Source: Aristolochia californica
Taxonomy: Eukaryota; Streptophyta; Magnoliopsida; Piperales; Aristolochiaceae
Length of the DNA: 64,000 nt
Direction: 5' to 3'
NCBI GenBank assembly: GCA_029961685.1
Contig: JARWKL010000010.1
Coordinates: 8,577,931-8,641,930 of the forward strand
In this document: one piece after another, positions 24,501 to 36,300 of the stretch
How positions within the stretch are numbered: the stretch's first letter is position 1
Layout of the letters: each line of letters starts with the position of its first letter
The notes under the pieces: model-generated
What the model saw: only the letters and a program-made list of their open reading frames with translations
Told to the model about the DNA's origin: nothing
The model's database searches: none
Program-made: the position numbers and the translations under genes

Positions 24501-25300
24501 AGTGATTTATCATGCATAACGGGCTATTTTTTTGCAAGAAATGACTTATGGGTTGGGAGTCAACACTTATTTAAAAATCCTCCGCCTCCCCCTTTTTTCC
24601 ATATGATTGCAAAACCTGATATAAAAAAACTTAAAAGAGTTTACAATCCCTAAAAATTACAAAGACGTTTTGGATTTATCTCTCTCTACACTTTTGCATT
24701 TCGATTTTAGATGTATACTCTTTTCTTAAATCAAAACTTGAGTTTTCACTTTCCCTTCATCTCCTCGTAAACAAAAACGATAAGGCAAATAGATCACAAC
24801 CAAATTTTAAATTTTAGAGTTTATGCATGGAAAAAATTAAAAACAATAACAAATGTGAGAAAAGAAAACTTATTCACACACCACAAATGAACACAAAAGT
24901 TTTGTTATCCAAGTTTTGGAAATTCCACTAGTTCAACCCTAAAAGTAGCTTGGGAGATTTCTAATTGATCATAACATGTTTTAAATGTGGATATGCATGA
25001 TTGAAACAAGTTAAAGATGCAAGTGACCTATGGATCCAAAATTTTTAATTAGAATGACAAATTCTCATTAAATTCTCAAGTGAACGTACGGTGGGATATT
25101 TACCCGAGTTAACACAAGTCATTATTTTGCTCACTTCCATAGAGCTGACCTAATAATATTAGATGATTGTTAAATGATTTTTCATGCGTAATGGGCTATA
25201 TTTTTGTAAGAAATGTCCTATGGCTTCGGTGTCAAACCTCAATTAAAAATCCCCGCCTCCCTCTTTTCTCCCGATGATTGCAAAACCTGATATATAAAAA
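18600..25300 (-). repeat. Five-monomer higher-order repeat, two copies (~3.3 kb each)
   Basis: Private monomer variants recur in the same order about 3.3-3.45 kb apart. CATCAACT(T/C)GTAAAC is at 18675 and 21979. The deletion variant ACAAGAAAATGAA(A/G)GTGG is at 19381 and 22799. GATATGGCAAAAAGATGAC is at 20016 and 23438. The CGGTTTTCACTTTC variant is near 20640 and 24060. GTCAAACCTCAATTA is at 21781 and 25231. The growing offset is explained by a 111-bp local duplication at 22381-22602 and a small deletion near 21765. Edges are approximate. Confidence 0.8.
22381..22602 (+). repeat. 111-bp tandem duplication inside one satellite monomer
   Basis: The segment starting GATGGTTGTAAAGTGATTTA at 22381 is repeated from 22492 almost unchanged, through the C-rich run. 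One copy equals one local piece of the monomer, so it is a within-monomer slip. Confidence 0.88.
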
Positions 25301-26867
25301 CTTAAAAGAGTTTACAATCCCTAAAAATCATAGAGACTTTTTGGAATTATCTCTCCCTACACTTGTGCATTTCCATTTTAGATGTATACTCTTTTCTTAA
25401 ATAAAAACTTGAATTTTCACTTTCGCTTCATCTCCTCATAAACAAAAACGATAAGGCAAATAGATCACTACCAAATGAAAATTTTAGAGTTTATGCATGG
25501 AAACAATTAAAAACAATAACAAATGTGAGTAAAAAAAAATTATTCACACACCGCAAATGAACTCAAAAGTTTTTTTTATCTAATTTTGAGAAATTCCACT
25601 AGTTCAACTCTTATAAATGCTTGGGAGATTTTAATTGATCCTAACATGTTTTAAATGTAGATATGTATGCTTGAAACATATTAAAGATACAAGTGACCTT
25701 TGGATCCAATCCTTTTAAAGAGAATAACCAATGCTCATTAAATTCTCAAGTGAACATGCGGTGGGATATTTCTCGAGTGAACACAAGCCATTATTTTACC
25801 CACTTACAAAGAGCTGACCTAAAAATCATAGATAATTGTAAAGTGATTTATCATGCATAACGGGCTGTATTTCTGCAAGAAATGACTTATGGGTATGGCG
25901 TAAATACTCAGTTAAAAATCCCCCGCCTCCCCCTTTGTCCTGATGATTGCAAAACCTGATATATAAAAACTTATAAGAATTTACAATCCCTAAAAATCAC
26001 AAAGACTTTTTGGAATTGTTTCTCTCTACACTTGTGCATTTTTATTTTAGATGTATACTCTTTTCTTAAATCAAAACTTGAGTTTTCACTTTCCCTTCAT
26101 CTCCTCGTAAACAAAAACGATAAGGCAAATAGATCACAACCAAATAAAATTTTTATAGTTTATACGTGGAAAAAATAAAACAATAACAGATGTAAGTAAA
26201 GAAAATTTATTCACACTCCACAAATGAACACAAAAGTTTTGTTATCCAAGTTTTCGAAATACCACTAGTTTAACCCTAATAATAGCTTGGGAGAATTCTA
26301 ATTGATCCTAACATGTTTTAAATGTGGATATGCATGCTTGAATCATGATAAAGATGCAAGTGATCTATGGATCCAAACCTTTTAAAGAGAATAACAAATG
26401 CTCATTAAATTCTCAAGTGAATGTGCACCCGAGTCAACACAAGCTATTATTTTGCCCACTTACAAAGAGTTGACCTAACAATCATAGATGATTGTAAAGT
26501 GATTCGTCATGCGTAATGGGCTATATTTTTGCAAGAAATGACTTATGGGTTTGGATTCAACTCTAAGTTAAAAATCCCCCACCACCCCTTTTTTTCCCGA
26601 TGATTGCAATACCTGATATATAAAAACTTAAAAGAGTTTACAATCCCTAAAAATCACAAAGACTTTTTGGAAATTTCTCTCTCTACACTTGTACATTTCC
26701 ATTTTAGATGTATATTCTTTTCTTAAATCAAAACTTGAGTTTTTGCTTTCCCTTAATCTCCTCGTAAACAAAAATGATAAGGCAAATAGATCACAACCAA
26801 ATGAAAATTTTAGAGTTTATGCATGGAAAAAATTAAAAACAATTACAAATGTAAGTAAAAAAATTTA

Positions 26868-26944
26868 ACATCTTTGATACCATTTTAAAAACAACAATCT
26901 CAAAAGGATTTAACACCCTATTATGATACCTAAAGCACTACGGG
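26868..26944. other. Strand-switch junction with non-satellite filler
   Basis: To the left, subfamily A ends in the middle of a monomer (ACAAATGTAAGTAAAAAAATT). To the right, subfamily B begins in the opposite orientation at its G-rich site (GGGCGGGGGGTGACGAGGG). The ~75 bases between match neither and contain TTTGATACCATTTTAA and ATTATGATACCT. The array therefore reverses direction here. Confidence 0.85.
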
Positions 26945-29900
26945 CGGGGGGTGACGAGGGATTTTTAGTTGTGTTTTGAATCTGAAACCATAAGTCATTT
27001 CTTAAGAAAATTATAGCCGTTACGCATCATTTGTTGATCAATAACTTTACAATGATCTATGATTGTTAGGTCAGATTTTTGTAAATAGGAAAAATATGGC
27101 TTGTTTTCCTCAGGTAAATATCCCACCGCATGTTAACTTGTGAATTTAACTTGTTCTACTTATGAAAGTTTTGGATCATTAGGTCATTTGCATCTTAAAA
27201 ATGTTTCATGCATGCATATCCATATTTAAAACATGTTAGGATCAATTATCTCTTTCTTAAATCTATTAGGGGTTGTACTAGTGAAATTTCGCTAACATGG
27301 AAAAAAAACATAGGTGTTCATTGGTAGTGCATGAATTATTTTTTTTTTACTTAAATTTATTATTGCTTTCAATTTTTTGCATACATAAACTCTAAGATTT
27401 TCATTTTGTGTGATGTATTCGCCTAATCTTTTTGTTTACGAGAAAAAGGGAGAGTGAAAAGTCAAGTTTGGATTTGAAAAAAAATTGAACATCTAAAATG
27501 GAAATGCACAAATGCAGAGAGATAATTCCAAAAAGTATCTTTAATTTGTAGGGATTGTAAACTCTTTTTAGTTTTGATATTTAAGGTTTGCATTCATTGG
27601 AAAAGGGGGGGAGGGGAGGTGAGATTTTTATATGAGTGTTGACTCCCAAACAATAAGTCATTTCTTACAAAAATTATATCTGTTATGCATCATTAATTGA
27701 TGAATAACTTTACTATGATCTATGATTGTTAGGTCAAATTTTTGTAAATGGGCAAAAAGTGGATTGTTTTGCTTGGCTAAATATCTCACCACACGTTAAC
27801 TTTAGAATTTAGTTTGTTATACTCCTTGAAATTTTTGGATCATTAGGTCATTTGCATCTTCAACATGGTTCATGCATACATATCCATATTTAAAACATGT
27901 TAGGATCAATTAGAAATCTCTTTTTTAAAGCTATTAGGTGTTTTACTAGTGGAATTTTCCAAACATGGAAAAAAAATATTTTGTGTTCATTTGAAGTGTG
28001 TGAATTAATTTTATTTTTTACATTTATTCTTGTTTCCAATTTTTTGCATACTTAAACTCTAAAATTTTCATTTTGGTTTAATCTATTCATTCTTTAAGGG
28101 AAAAAAGTGAGAGTGAAAACTCAAGTTTGGATTTGAAAAAATATTTAACATCTAAAATGGAAATGCACAAATACAAAGAGAGATAATTTTAACTTGAGTG
28201 TTTAATCCCAAACCATAAGTCATTTCTTAGAAAAATTATAGTCGTTACACATCATTAATCGATCAATAACTTTACAATGATCTATGATTGTTAGGTCAGA
28301 TTTTTGTAAATGGGCATAAAGTGGTTTTTTTGCTCGGGTAAATATCTCACTGCACGTTAACTTGAAAATTTCATTTGTTTTACTCCTTGAAATGTTTGGA
28401 TCATTAGGTCATTTGCATCTTCAACAGGTTTCAACAGTTATTGATCTATTAGGGATTGTAAACTCTTTTTAGTTTTTATAAATTAGGTTTCTCAATTTTT
28501 TGCATATATAAACTCTAAAATTTTCATTTTGTTGTGATTTATTTGCCTTGTCTTTTTGTTTAAGAAGAAAAAAGGAGAGTGAAAACTCTAGGTTGGATTT
28601 GAAAAAAAATTGAACATCTAAAATAGAAATACAAAATTGCAGAGCGAGACAATTCGAAAAAAGTATCAGTTATTTTTTAGGGATTGTAAACTTTTTTTAG
28701 TTTCCATATATTATGTTTTGCAATCATAAAAAAATGGTGAGGGATTTTTGACTGAGTGTTGATACCAAAACAATAAGTCATTTCTTAAAAAAATTGTAGC
28801 CATTACGCATCATTAATCGATCAATAATTTTACAATGACCTAAGATTGTTAGGTCAACTTTTTTTAAATGGGCAAAAAGTGGCATGTTTTGCTCGCTTAA
28901 AAATCCCACCACACATTAACTTGAGAATTTAATTTTTTCTACTTCTCAAATTTTTTGGGTCATTAGTTCATTTGCATCTTCAACATGTTTAATGCATGCA
29001 TATCCATATTTAAAACATGTTAGGATCAATTAGAAATATCTTTCTTATAAAATTCCAAGCTATTAGGAGTTGTATAAGTGGAATTTCCTAAACATGGACA
29101 AAAAAACTTTGGTGTTCATTTGTAGTGCATGAATAAATTTTAATTACTTTTAATTATTATTATTTTCATTTTTTTGCATTCATAAACTCTAAAATTTTCA
29201 TTTTGTTGTGATTTATTTGCATTATCTTTTTGTTTACGAGAAAAGAGGGAGAGTGAAAACTCAATTTTGGATTTGAAAAAAAATTGAACATTTAAAATGG
29301 AAATGCATAAATGCAGTCAAAGATAATTCCAAAAAGTGTCTATAATTTTTAGGGATTTTAAAATCTTTTTAGTTTTAACATTTTAGATTTTGCAATCATC
29401 GAAAAAGGGGGGGTGAGGGATTTTTAACTGAGTGTTGACTCCCAAACCATAAGTCATTTCTTATGAAAATTATATCCATTACGCATAATTAATCGATCAA
29501 TAACTTTACTATGATCAATTATTGTTAAGTCAATGTTTTGTTAATGGGCAAAAAGTGGCTTGTTTTGCTCAGGTAAATATCCCACCACACGTTAACTTGA
29601 GAATTTCATTTATTCTACTCCTTGTAATTTTTGGATTTTAACTGAGTGTTGACATCCAAACCATAAGTTTATTCTTTCAAACATTATAGCGGTTACGCAT
29701 CATTATTCGATCAATAACTTTAAATTGATCTATGATTGTTATGTCAGCTTTTAGTAAATGTGCAAAAAGTAGCTTATTTGTTCGGGTAAATATCCCACCG
29801 CACGTTAACTTCAGAACTTAATCATTAGGTCATTAGGTGACGATGGATTTTTACCTGAGTGTTGATTCCAAACCCATAAGTCATTTCTTACAAAAATTAT

Positions 29901-31179
29901 AGCCTTTATGCATCATTAATCGATGGATAACTTTACAAGGTTCTATGATTGTTAGGTCAGCTTTTTGTAATTGGGCACAAAGTGGCTTATTTGGCTCGGG
30001 TAAATATCCCAGTGCAAGTTAACTTGAGAATTTAATTTGTTGTACTCCTTGAAATTTTTGGATCATTAGGTCATTTACATCTTCAAAATGTTTCATGCAT
30101 GCATATCCATATTTAAATCTTGTTAGGATCAATTAGAAATCTCTTTCTTATAAAATTCCAAGCTATTAGAAGTTGTAGTAGTGGAATTTCCCAAACATGG
30201 ATAAAAAAAACTTTGGTGTTCATTTGTAGTGTGTGAATAAATTTTTTATACTTACATTTATTATTGTTTTCAATTTTATGCTTACATAAACTCTAAAATT
30301 TTCATTTTGTCGTGATATATTTGCTTTATCTTTTTGCTTATGAGAAAAGAGAGAGAGTGAAAACTCAAGTTTGGATTTTTTAAAAAATATGAACATCTAA
30401 AATGAAAATGCACAAATGCAGAGAGAGATAAATCCAAAAAGTGTCTGTAATTTTTAGGGATTGTAAACTCCTTTTATTTTTTATATATTAGGTTTTGCAT
30501 TCATCGGTAAAAGGAGGCCAAGGGATTTTTAACTGAGTGTTAAATCCCAAACCATAAGTCATTTCTTACAAAAATTATAGTCGTTACGTGTCATTAATCG
30601 ATCTGTAACTTTACAATGATCTATGATTGTTAGGTCAACTTTTTGTAAAAAGGCAAAAAGTGGCTTGTTTGGCTCAGGTAAATATCCCACCACATGTTAA
30701 CTTGAGAATTTAATTTGTTCTACTCCTTTATCTTTTTGGATCATTAGGTCATTTGCATCTTCAACATATTTCATGCATACATATCCAAATTTAAAAAATG
30801 TTAGGATCAATTAAAAATCTTTTTCTTATAAAATTCCAATCTATTAGGGGTTGTACTAGTGGAAGTTCTCAAACATGGATAAAAAAAATTAGGTGTTCAT
30901 TTGTAGTGCGTGAATAAATTTTTTGTATTTATATTTATTTTGTTTTCAATGTTTTGCATACATAAACTCTAAATTTTGATTTTGTTGTGATCTATTTCCC
31001 TTTCTTTTTGTTTATGAGAAAAAAGGGAGAGTCAAAACTCTAGTTTTGATTTGAAAAAAAAAATTGAACATCTAACATAGAAATGAAAAACTGCAAAGAG
31101 AGATAATTCCAAAAAGTATCTGTAATTTTTAGGGATTGGAAACTCTTTTTAGTTATTATATATTAGGTTTTGTAATCAT

Positions 31180-31211
<32 letters not shown>
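31180..31211 (+). repeat. Poly-G tract (32 G)
   Basis: An uninterrupted G run sits at the fixed G-rich position of the subfamily B monomer, just after GTAATCAT. Elsewhere the same place has 5-9 G. Confidence 0.95.
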
Positions 31212-31212
<1 letters not shown>

Positions 31213-32522
31213 TGGATTTGTAACTTAGTTTTGACTCCAAACACGTAAATCATTTTTTACAAAAATTATTTCCATTACGCATCACTAATCGATGAGTAAC
31301 TTTACAATGTTCTATGATTGTTAGCTCAAATTTTTTTAAATGGGCAAAAAGTGGCTTGTTTGGCTCGGGTTAATATTCTAGGACACGTTAACTTGGGAAT
31401 TTAATTTGTTCTACTCCTTAAAATTTTTGGATCATTAGGTCATTTGCATCTTCAAGATGTTTTCTGCATGCATATCGATATTTAAATCTTGTTAGGATCA
31501 ATTAGAAATCTCTTTCTTATAAAATTCCAATTGATTAGGAGTTGTACTAGTGGAATTTCCCAAACATGGATAAAAAATCTTTGGTGTTCATTTGTAAGGC
31601 GTGAATAAATTTTATCTATTCACATTTATTATTATTTTCAATTTTTTGCATACATAAACTCCAAAATTTTTATTTTGTCATGATATATTTGCCTTATCTT
31701 TTTGTTTATGAGAAAAAAGGGAGAGTGAAAACTCAAGTTAGGATTTTTTAAAAAAATTGAACATCTAAAATGAAAATGCACAAATCCAGAGAGAGATAAA
31801 TTAGGGATTTTTAGGGATTTTAAACTCTTTTTAGTTTTTATATATTAGGTGTTGCAATCATGGGAAAAAGGGGGCCAAGGGATTTTTAATTGAGTGTTGA
31901 CTCCCAAACCATAAGTCATTTCTTACTTAAATTATAGCCTTGACACATCATTAATCAATCAGTAACTTGACAATGATCTATAATTAAAGTGGTTTGTTTG
32001 GCTCGGGTAAATATCCCACCACATGTTAACTTGAGAATTTAATTTGTTCTACTCCTTGAACTTTTTGGATCGTTAGGTCATTTGCATCTTCAACATGTTT
32101 CATGCATGCATATCCATATTTAAAACATGTTAGGATCAATTAGAAAACTCTTTCTTATTAAATTCCAATCTATTAGGGGTTGTACAAGTGGAATTTCCCT
32201 AACATGGATAAAAAAAATTAGTTGTTCATTTGTAGTGCTTGAATAAATTTTCTTTACTTATATTTATTTATTTTTCAATGTTTTGCATATATAAACTCTA
32301 AAATTTTCATTTTGTTGTGATATGTTTGCCTATCTTTTTGTTTATGAGAAAAAAAGGAGAGCGGAAACTCAAGTTTGGATTTGAAAAAAAATTGAACATC
32401 TAAAATGGAAATGCAAAAATGCAAAGAGAGATAATTCCAAAAAGTATCAGTAATTTTTATATATTATAAACTCTTTTTAGTTTTTATATATTAGGTTTTG
32501 CAGTCATCGAAAAAGGGAGAGG

Positions 32523-32525
<3 letters not shown>

Positions 32526-32560
<35 letters not shown>
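32526..32560 (+). repeat. Poly-G tract (35 G)
   Basis: The longest G run in the window, at the fixed monomer position after GCAGTCATCGAAAAAGG. On the minus strand it would read as a Pro run, which explains the proline-rich open frame there. Confidence 0.95.
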
Positions 32561-32591
32561 CGAGGGATTTTTAACTGAGTGTTGACCCCTG

Positions 32592-32813
32592 ATGAGGACA
32601 TTGAGGCTGCACGAAATACACATGAACCAATTCAAGTTCAGTTGGTCTAGTGATGGGGCACGATCTAAAAGATTCAAAGAAAAGATGAATAAGTCAGTTC
32701 GGAGAGTTCTACAACAAGAAGAGAGTGTCGTCACTATGGAGGGTGAACAAAGGTTATTTTTACTCATCAAAGTTGATCAGGAAGAGAGCCCAGCGGCCAT
32801 ACACGTGCATTGA
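32592..32813 (+). pseudogene. C-terminal remnant of a gypsy polyprotein
   Basis: A 73-codon frame contains GARSKRFKEKMNKSVRRVLQ. It resembles the basic tail (GP(I/M)TRSRxKRFKEAL-type) at the end of many plant gypsy polyproteins. Its stop codon lies at the LTR edge, as usual for a pol C-terminus. The catalytic domains are absent. The family match is from memory of the motif, so it is only moderately certain. Confidence 0.5.
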
Positions 32814-32816
32814 GCA

Positions 32817-33393
32817 AGGGCATGTGGTTAGAAGATTTTGTGGGACCCACAAGGACAGCCACGAGTTGGCAACTTATCCTAGAAGGGCATGTGGTTAGAA
32901 GATTTCTTCAGACCCATAAGGATAGCCACGAGTTGGCAACTTATCCTAGAAGGGCATGTGGTTAGAAGATTTCGTGGGACCCTCAAAGCTAGCCACGAGT
33001 TGGCAACTTATCCTAGAGGTCACGTTGGAATTATAGTAGACTTCTATTTATGCCAAGTTACCTTAAGCTTTCCTTTAATTGAATGTAATTAGGAGAAGGA
33101 ACTTTATTCTACATGGATTCTACCACGTCCTCCACTATAAATAGGGGTCTTTGATTTTATTCATATTGAGAGTTATTCTTCTTGATTTCTTGACGAACTT
33201 ATCAGGGTTTTCCTTTTGGCGTTCAAATGACTTATCAAATGGATTTTCCACACCAGTTTGTGGCTTCTTCACCATAACAAGGTTCTTGCTTTGTTTAGCA
33301 ATGGGTCGCAGTTTCCATCAAACTTGAATGGTCTTGGGGGCTATTTCCAGATTTGGTATTGGGTTTCATCATGGGTTGACGTGGTCCGTATCA
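32817..33393 (+). repeat. LTR of the gypsy fragment, with 67-bp triplication
   Basis: The right end GTATCA is firm and the left end is uncertain by about 10 bases. A 67-bp unit beginning AGGGCATGTGGTTAGAAGAT and ending CAACTTATCCTAGA is tandemly repeated three times from 32817, 32884 and 32951. A TATA box TATAAATA is at 33136-33143. Confidence 0.78.
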
Positions 33394-36300
33394 ACTCCCA
33401 AACCACAAGTCCATTCTTACAAAAATTATAGCCGTTAGGTATCATTAGTCAATCAATAACTTTACAATGATCTATGCTTGTTTGATCAGCTTTTTGTAAA
33501 TGGGCAAAAAGTGGCTTGTTTTGCTTTGGTAAATATCTCACTGCACGTTAACTTGAGAACTTTATTTGTTCTACTCCTTGAAAATTTTGGATCATTAGGT
33601 CATTTGCATCTTCAACAGGTTTCATGCAGGCATATTTATTTTTAAAACATGTTTGGGGTTGCATTAGAGGAATTTCCCAAACATGCATAAAAAAATTTTG
33701 TGTTCATTTGTAGTGCGTGAATAAACTTTCTTTACTCACATTTTTTTTTTCAATTTTTTCAATACATAAACTCAATTTTTTTTTTATCTATTTGCATTAT
33801 CTTTTTGTTTACGAGAAAAAAAGGGAGAGCGAAAACTCAAGTTTGAATTTGAAATAAAATTGAAAATAAAAAATGGAAATGCACAAATAAAGATAGATAA
33901 TTCCTAAAAGTATCTATAATTTTCATGGCTTGTAAACTCTTTTTAGTTTTTATATATTTTGCTTTGCAATCATCGGAAAAGGGGGGACGAGGGATTTTTA
34001 ACTTAGTGTTGACTCCGAAACCATATGTCATTTCTTACAAAAAATATAGCCGTTACGCAACATTAATCAATCGATAACTTTACAATGATCTATGATTGTT
34101 AGGTCAGCTTTAGGTAAATGGGCAAAAAGTTACTTTTTCTTGCTCAGGTAAATATCCCACCGCACGTTAATTTGAGAATTTTATTTGTTCTTCTCATTGA
34201 AATTTTTGGATCTTGAGGTCATTTGTATCTTCAACATGTTTCATGCATGCATATCCATATTTAAAACATGTTAGGATCAATTAGAAATCTCTTTCTTATA
34301 GCTATTAGGGGTTGTACTAGTGGAATTTCCCAAACATCGATAAAAACTCTTTTGTGTTTATTTGTAGTGCGTGAATAAATTTTATTTACTTACATATATT
34401 ATTGTTTGCAATTTTTTTCACACAGAAACTTTAAAATTTTCCTTTTGTTTTGATCTATTTGCCTTATTTTTATTTTTACAACAAAAAAGGGAGAGTGAGA
34501 ACTCTCAAGTTTCAATTTGAAAAAAAATTGAACATCTAAAATGAAAATACTCAAATGTAGACAAAGATATTCCATAAGTATCTATAATTTTTAGGGATTG
34601 TAAACTCTTTTTAGTTTTTATATATTTGGTTTTGCAATCATTGGAAAAAGAGGCCAGGGATTTTTAAATGAGTGTTGACCCCCAAACCATAAGTCATTTC
34701 TTACAAAAATTATAGTCGTTATGCATCATTAATTGATCAATAACTTTACAATGTTCTATGATTGTTATGTCAGTTTTTATTAAATGGGTAAAAAGTGGCT
34801 TGTTTGGCTCAGGTAAATATCCCACTACACGTTAACTTGAGAATTTAATTTTTTCTACTCATTGAAATTTTTGGATCTTTAGGTTATTTGCATCTTCAAC
34901 ACCTTTCATGCATGCATATCTATATTTAAAACATGTTTGGATCAATTAGAAATCTCATTCTTAAAGTTATTACAAGTTGTACTAAAGGAATTTCCCAAAC
35001 ATAGATAAAAAAAATTTTGTGTTCATTTATAGTGCGTGAATTAATTTTCTTTACTTACATTTATTATTTTTTTCATTTTTTTTGCATACATAAAATCTAA
35101 AATTTTCATTTTTTGTGATTTGTTTGCCTTATCTTTTTTTTTTACGAGAAAAAAGGGAGAGTGAAACTTCAAGTTTGGATTTGAAATTAAATTGAATATC
35201 TAAAATGAAAATTCACAAATGGAGAGAGAGATAATTTCAAAAATAAGCTATAATTTTTAGGGATTGTAAACTCTTTTTAGTTTTTATATATTTGGTTTTG
35301 CAATCATTGGAAAAGGGGGGCGAGGGCTTTTTAACTGAGTGTTGATTACCAAACCATAAGTCATTTCTTTGAAACATTATAGTCGTTACACATCATTAAC
35401 TGATCAATAACTTTACAATGATCTATGATTGTTAGGTCAACTTTTCGTAAATCGGGAAAAAGTGCCATGTTTTTCATAGGTAAATATCCCACCGTACGTT
35501 AACTTGAGAATTTAATTTGTTCTACGCCTTGAAATTTTTATATCATTAGGTCATTTGCATCTTCACCATGTTTCATGCATGCATATCCATATTTAGAACA
35601 TGTTAGGATCAATTAGAAATCTCTTTCTTATTGTAATAGTGGAATTTCACAAACATGGACTAAAAAACTTTGGTGTTCATTTGTAGTGATGAAATAAAAT
35701 TTCTTTACTTACGTTTATTATTGTTTTCAATTTTTTTGCATATGTAAACTCTAAAATTTTCATTTTGATGTGATCTATTTTCCTTACCTTTTTGTTTACA
35801 AGAAAAATGGGAGAGTGAAAACTCAAATTTAGATTTGAAAAAATATTGAACATTTAAAATGGAAATGTACAAATGCATAGAGAAATAATTCCAAAAGGTA
35901 TCTGTAAATTTTAGGTATTTTTAACTCTTTTTAGTTTTTATATTTAAGGTTTTGCAATCATCGGAAAAGGAGGGTGAGGGATTTTTAACTCTGTGTCGAC
36001 TCCCAAATAATAAGTCATTTCTTAAAAAAATTATAACTGTTATGTAATATTAATTGATCAATAACTTTACAATGATCTATGATTGTTAGGTCAGCTTTTT
36101 GGAAATGGAAAAAAAGTAGCTGGTTTGGCTTGGGTAAATATCCCACCGCACGTAAATTGGAGAATTTAATTTGTTCTACTCCTTGAATTTTTGGATCATT
36201 AGGTCATTTGCATCTTCAACATGTTTCATGCATATCCGTATTTAAAACATGTTAGGATAAATTAGAAATCTATTTCTTATAAATTCCAAGCTATTAGGGG

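Larger units (their letters stand above)
14921..26867 (-). repeat. Satellite array, subfamily A (about 18 monomers)
   Basis: This is a tandem head-to-tail array with a monomer of about 660-670 bp. The spacing of the landmark CCTAACAATCATAGATGATTG (15718, 16387, 17060, 17730, 18397 and onward) shows the period directly. It is called minus because its orientation is opposite to subfamily B. Diagnostic A features are GGATCCAAACC with GTGACCTATGG, TAATAATAGCTTGGGAG, GTATACTC before TTTTCTTAAATCAAAACTTGAG, and a C-rich/T run at the place where B has its G run. No transposon interrupts it and no gene is supported. The array is AT-rich and has the size and regularity of a centromeric or pericentromeric satellite. 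Confidence 0.93.
26945..32586 (+). repeat. Satellite array, subfamily B, proximal degenerate part
   Basis: The monomers run opposite to subfamily A. Diagnostic motifs are GGATCATTAGGTCATTTGCA, CATGCATGCATATCC, ATCGATCAATAACTTTACAA and GGTAAATATCCCACC. Many monomers here are shortened or deleted, for example near 28180-28200, 28430-28500 and 29640-29840, so the part next to the strand switch is the most degraded. It includes a 32-base G run (31180-31211) and ends in a 35-base one (32526-32560). No gene is present. Confidence 0.9.
32587..33393 (+). mobile_element. 3' end of a gypsy-type LTR element in the satellite
   Basis: The left side contains a short coding remnant. The right side is an LTR of the same family as 13992-14636, ending GTCCGTATCA. 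The flanking satellite reads GAGTGTTGAC on the left and ACTCCCAAACC on the right, consistent with insertion at one point, but no clean 5-bp duplication is seen. The 5' LTR and nearly all of gag-pol are missing. Confidence 0.8.

Noticed and set aside
14921..26867. CRISPR-like or other short spaced repeat array
   Set aside because: The repeats are contiguous ~667-bp satellite monomers without spacers, in a plant sequence.
32504..32770. Proline-rich protein on the minus strand
   Set aside because: The Pro run is the translated 35-base G tract of the satellite.
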